A stretch of 64,000 bases of DNA, from the NCBI GenBank assembly GCA_023258975.1, contig JAHFRD010000013.1:27589-91588 (forward strand), in the 5' to 3' direction. Within the stretch, counting starts at the first letter, position 1. Each line of letters begins with the position of its first letter. Positions 62,043 to 64,000 of this stretch are shown piece after piece. This DNA comes from Hydrogenophilales bacterium. Its GTDB lineage: Bacteria; Pseudomonadota; Gammaproteobacteria; Burkholderiales; Thiobacillaceae. The notes beneath the pieces were generated by a model. That model was given only the letters and a program-made list of their open reading frames with translations, was not told the DNA's origin and searched no databases. A program made the translations under genes and the position numbers.

Positions 62043-62234
62043 TCAGTGCTGTCGTAGCGTGGCATGGCGCCGCTTGACCTCTTTAAGCAGGTTGGCCGTT
62101 GTTTCCTGATCGCGCATACAGGCATTCAAGCCCCCGATGACATATTCACCCGGCGACAGGTTCTCGATGCGTAATGCAGCCAGCACACTGCTTACCGCCT
62201 TGCCGCGAACGGCTTGTTTACTGATTTTTTTCAT
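62043..62234 (-). CDS. Small VbhA-like antitoxin, no Fic partner seen
   Basis: 63 residues with a strong AAGGAG ribosome site before ATG 62234. The pattern SSVLAALRIENLSPGEYVIG followed by NACMRDQETTANLLKEVKRR resembles VbhA-type antitoxins that block Fic adenylyltransferases through an (S/T)xxxE(G/N) helix. Here the position of the serine is alanine (ALRIEN). No Fic gene lies next to it; a DUF1016 remnant follows instead. It could regulate another neighbour. Family assignment is moderate. Confidence 0.6.
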   Translation of the reverse strand: MKKISKQAVRGKAVSSVLAALRIENLSPGEYVIGGLNACMRDQETTANLLKEVKRRHATLRQH

Positions 62235-62304
62235 TGAGCCAGTCTCCTTTCAACGGTAGCGCGGACATCCTGCCGACTTGGTTCGTCTGATCTGCGAGTA
62301 GCGA

Positions 62305-62602
62305 GTAGCCCGGATGCAGCGCAGCGGAATCCGGGGGAATCGGCGGAAACCGATGTGGGGGTGCTGGGCAAAGGCCCCGGATTCCATTGCATCGCATCCG
62401 GGCTACCCGGTTTGCCGTAGGGTGCGCCGTGCGCACCGAAGCGCGTGAAATTGTGCGCTCGGTGCACCATTTGGGGGCAATGCTTGCCAGGAGGCAGTCC
62501 GGGTACAGCTCGTAGGTTGGAAAAGCCAGCGGGCCGGTGCCTTCCGTCAACTTCCGGCGGCATTCGGCGGAAGACGCGATAAGGCTGCTTTTCCGTCCTA
62601 CG
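62305..62602. repeat. Mosaic of three dispersed intergenic repeats
   Basis: Unit 1 (62305-62406) has perfect 13-bp inverted ends, GTAGCCCGGATGC and GCATCCGGGCTAC. Unit 2 (from 62417) begins GTAGGGTGCGCCGTGCGCAC. Unit 3 (62511-62602) begins CGTAGGTTGGAAAAG and ends CTTTTCCGTCCTACG. All three are of kinds seen in intergenic DNA of many proteobacteria. A 132-codon open frame over this region is a by-product. Confidence 0.75.
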
Positions 62603-62612
62603 CGGGCTGTCC

Positions 62613-63050
62613 TCATGAAGAAGCCCCTCCGGTAATGTGATCGACCAATTTCTTTAGGCTTGAGATTTTGGCCTGACCAGAGAACTTGGTTTTCCCTTTA
62701 TATACATGATGAAAAACAATCCAGCCGCTCCTTGGGGATGAGTAATGACCATGCGCCACACAATTGCGAAGCAATGCCAATACATCTTTAAGCGCAGCCC
62801 CCTCGGAACAATAAAAAACAAACAACTCCTTGGCTGTTTGGTCGCCATTGTGTTGTTTGTTTGTTTGATCGAAGTCTTTAAGAGCATCCACTTTGATCAA
62901 GCTAATTCCATGAAGTGGCTTGCGTCCGTCGAAGCGTGGAAATGTTTTGCTGCGTTTCAGGACGGTCTCCCATGGGAGCAGAACCGACCGGTAAAGGTAA
63001 CGGTGCCATTCATTGGGCACATTGAGAGGATCGAGATTGAAATCACTCAT
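62613..63050 (-). CDS. Small HEPN-like protein in the BREX operon
   Basis: 145 residues from ATG 63050, which overlaps the pglX stop (ATGAGTGA) behind a GGGAGG ribosome site. The C-terminal part has LKDVLALLRNCVAHGHYSS, where RNCVAH is the Rx4H motif of HEPN ribonucleases, in the usual helix-end setting. The N-terminal half (LYRSVLLPWETVLKRSKTFP) is of unknown type. HEPN proteins are frequent RNA-cutting effectors in defence systems; the role here is inferred. It is AT-richer than pglX. Confidence 0.7.
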   Translation of the reverse strand: MSDFNLDPLNVPNEWHRYLYRSVLLPWETVLKRSKTFPRFDGRKPLHGISLIKVDALKDFDQTNKQHNGDQTAKELFVFYCSEGAALKDVLALLRNCVAHGHYSSPRSGWIVFHHVYKGKTKFSGQAKISSLKKLVDHITGGASS

Positions 63051-63915
63051 CCCCACTCCCTCCCGTTACCGCTTTCACTTCCGCCAGGAGGTTGCCGAAT
63101 TTGCCGTAGTTCACCTTGACGCCGTCGTCGAGGTCGAGGGGGATGCGTTGGTCGGCGTAGTGGCGCAGGAGGTCGTCGTAGGCTGCGAGTTCGGTTTGTT
63201 TCTTCTTCAGCGCGTCGAGTTGCTTTTGCAGCTTGTTGCGGGCGGCGGTGCTGGGGGCGGCGGCGATTTCATCTGCCAGGTGGCTGGCGCGGGCGGCGAG
63301 TTTGCCTTGCAGGGGGGTGACGTAGGCGGTGCGTAGCCGGGCGAGCGTGCCTTCATGGTAGCGGTGCAGGTAGACCAGGGCCTGGAAGGCGCCTTGTTTG
63401 CCACTGGAGAACAGCCAGTAGATCGGGCGCTTCTTGTAGGTTTGCAGGTGGTCCTTGAAGAACTTGTCGGCGAGGTAGCGGCGGATGGCCTCTTCCGGTG
63501 TTTCGCTGGCCTTCCTGCCCAGGCTTCCCGCCAGCCATTGCATGTTTTCTTCCAGAGTCTCGGCGCCCCAGACGGCGAGCAGAAACTCGCGGATGCGCAG
63601 GGCCGCGTCGTCGTCGAACCAGCGTTCATCGGTGAGCGGGACGATGCCGTCGGCGTCGGCGGGGAAGGTGGCGTAGCGGCTCGGGTCGAAGCCGACATTG
63701 CCGGCGTGGGCGTAGATCAGGCCGGGTTCATCCAGGCTGTAGCGGCCCATCATGCAGCCGATGGCGTAGGAGATCAGGCGTTGCATGTCCTTTTCCCGAT
63801 CGGCGCGGGCGAGGGTGATCTGGTCTTCGGGGACTTCGGGGGAGAGTTCGTCCTGGAGGCCGTAGGCGTTGATGAATAAGGCTCTTGGTGAAATCCAGTG
63901 GGTAAAGCCGCTCAT
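63043..63915 (-). CDS. pglX: C-terminal part of BREX-1 methyltransferase PglX, 5' truncated
   Basis: 290 residues that match only the last quarter of PglX: LFINAYGLQDELSPEVPEDQ, ISYAIGCMMGRYSLDEPGLI, KDHLQTYKKRPIYWLFSSGK, and the end LDLDDGVKVNYGKFGNLLAE. The first 12 residues (MSGFTHWISPRA) do not fit. The methyltransferase domain with its NPPY motif is not upstream in this frame. The DNA before the ATG codes in another frame that ends at the same spot. It may be a broken or a recombined pglX, or a spare cassette. Confidence 0.85.
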   Translation of the reverse strand: MSGFTHWISPRALFINAYGLQDELSPEVPEDQITLARADREKDMQRLISYAIGCMMGRYSLDEPGLIYAHAGNVGFDPSRYATFPADADGIVPLTDERWFDDDAALRIREFLLAVWGAETLEENMQWLAGSLGRKASETPEEAIRRYLADKFFKDHLQTYKKRPIYWLFSSGKQGAFQALVYLHRYHEGTLARLRTAYVTPLQGKLAARASHLADEIAAAPSTAARNKLQKQLDALKKKQTELAAYDDLLRHYADQRIPLDLDDGVKVNYGKFGNLLAEVKAVTGGSGDE

Positions 63916-64000
63916 GCTGGCAACCGGCGAGAGAACGAGAAATCCAGTTTTCCGCAGAGGAAATAGGCCATGTTGATAAAGTTCTGGATGTTGCGGTATC
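63912..64000 (-). CDS. 3' end of an upstream gene, cut by window edge
   Basis: The minus strand reads YRNIQNFINMAYFLCGKLDF then SFSRRLPA and a TGA at 63912-63914. GC is high at third codon positions in this frame and low in the frame continuous with pglX, so this is the coding frame. Its stop overlaps the start at 63915 as ATGA. The 28 visible residues are not recognised. Confidence 0.5.
   Translation of the reverse strand, partial: YRNIQNFINMAYFLCGKLDFSFSRRLPA

Noticed and set aside
62218..62616. Minus-strand open frame of 132 codons in the BREX island
   Set aside because: It covers three dispersed repeats, and its product is a repeat translation with no domain.

Overview
The window looks like a GC-rich betaproteobacterial chromosome segment near the replication origin. 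Support comes from the gene orders dnaX-ybaB-recR with 4.5S RNA, mnmG-rsmG-parA-parB-atpIBEFHAGDC, and miaB-phoH-ybeY-corC, from ubiJ-ubiB and exbB-exbD-tonB, and from two parS-type sites. I cannot place it below class; a Nitrosomonadales or Rhodocyclales relative is a guess.

Layout. 1-8.9 kb: an AT-richer surface-polysaccharide locus on the minus strand (Wzm/Wzt-type ABC exporter, FkbM methyltransferase, three glycosyltransferases including a WbsX-type enzyme, and an unrecognised protein running off the left edge). 9.2-13.0 kb: aroB and dgt with a HipBA toxin-antitoxin pair between them. 13.0-19.5 kb: a second glycan cluster (GT4 glycosyltransferase, WalW-like deacetylase, GNAT-like acyltransferase) divergent from an unusual trio: a fused alpha/beta 2-oxoacid dehydrogenase E1, a lipoyl-bearing E2-like acyltransferase, and a free acyl carrier protein. 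19.5-25.6 kb: purB, recR, a DUF2442/DUF4160 pair whose DUF4160 member is frameshifted, ybaB, dnaX, 4.5S RNA and a DAHP synthase. 26-41 kb: a membrane-anchored unknown, an aldolase with mtnA (possible DHAP shunt), ubiJB, exbBD-tonB with a giant low-complexity TonB, a Sel1 protein, corC-ybeY-phoH-miaB, and a low-GC patch beside tRNA-Met. 41.6-54.6 kb: ATP synthase, parAB, rsmG-mnmG, an ABC exporter, and parS sites at 44.1 and 52.8 kb. 54.7-55.1 kb: a small unknown gene behind a textbook sigma-54 promoter. 55.3-64 kb: a defence island, minus strand: a truncated pglX, a small HEPN-like gene, a VbhA-like antitoxin, a DUF1016 nuclease remnant, an AAA ATPase plus DUF4435/TOPRIM pair of the PARIS type, pglZ and brxL.

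How the genes work together. The first locus would build and export a capped glycan. In the second, the E1/E2/ACP trio is best read as a route from a 2-oxo acid or ketose to an acyl-ACP that the neighbouring GNAT protein could use; this is inference. The defence genes are tied together by overlapping start and stop codons (AAA to DUF4435, DUF4435 to pglZ, pglX to HEPN), so a PARIS-like abortive module appears to be co-translated with BREX-1 components.

Dispersed inverted repeats of the type TAGCGCCGGC...GCCGGCGCTA occur through the chromosomal part. One supplies the mtnA stop codon and the first codons of the next gene, and a different repeat lies inside dnaX.
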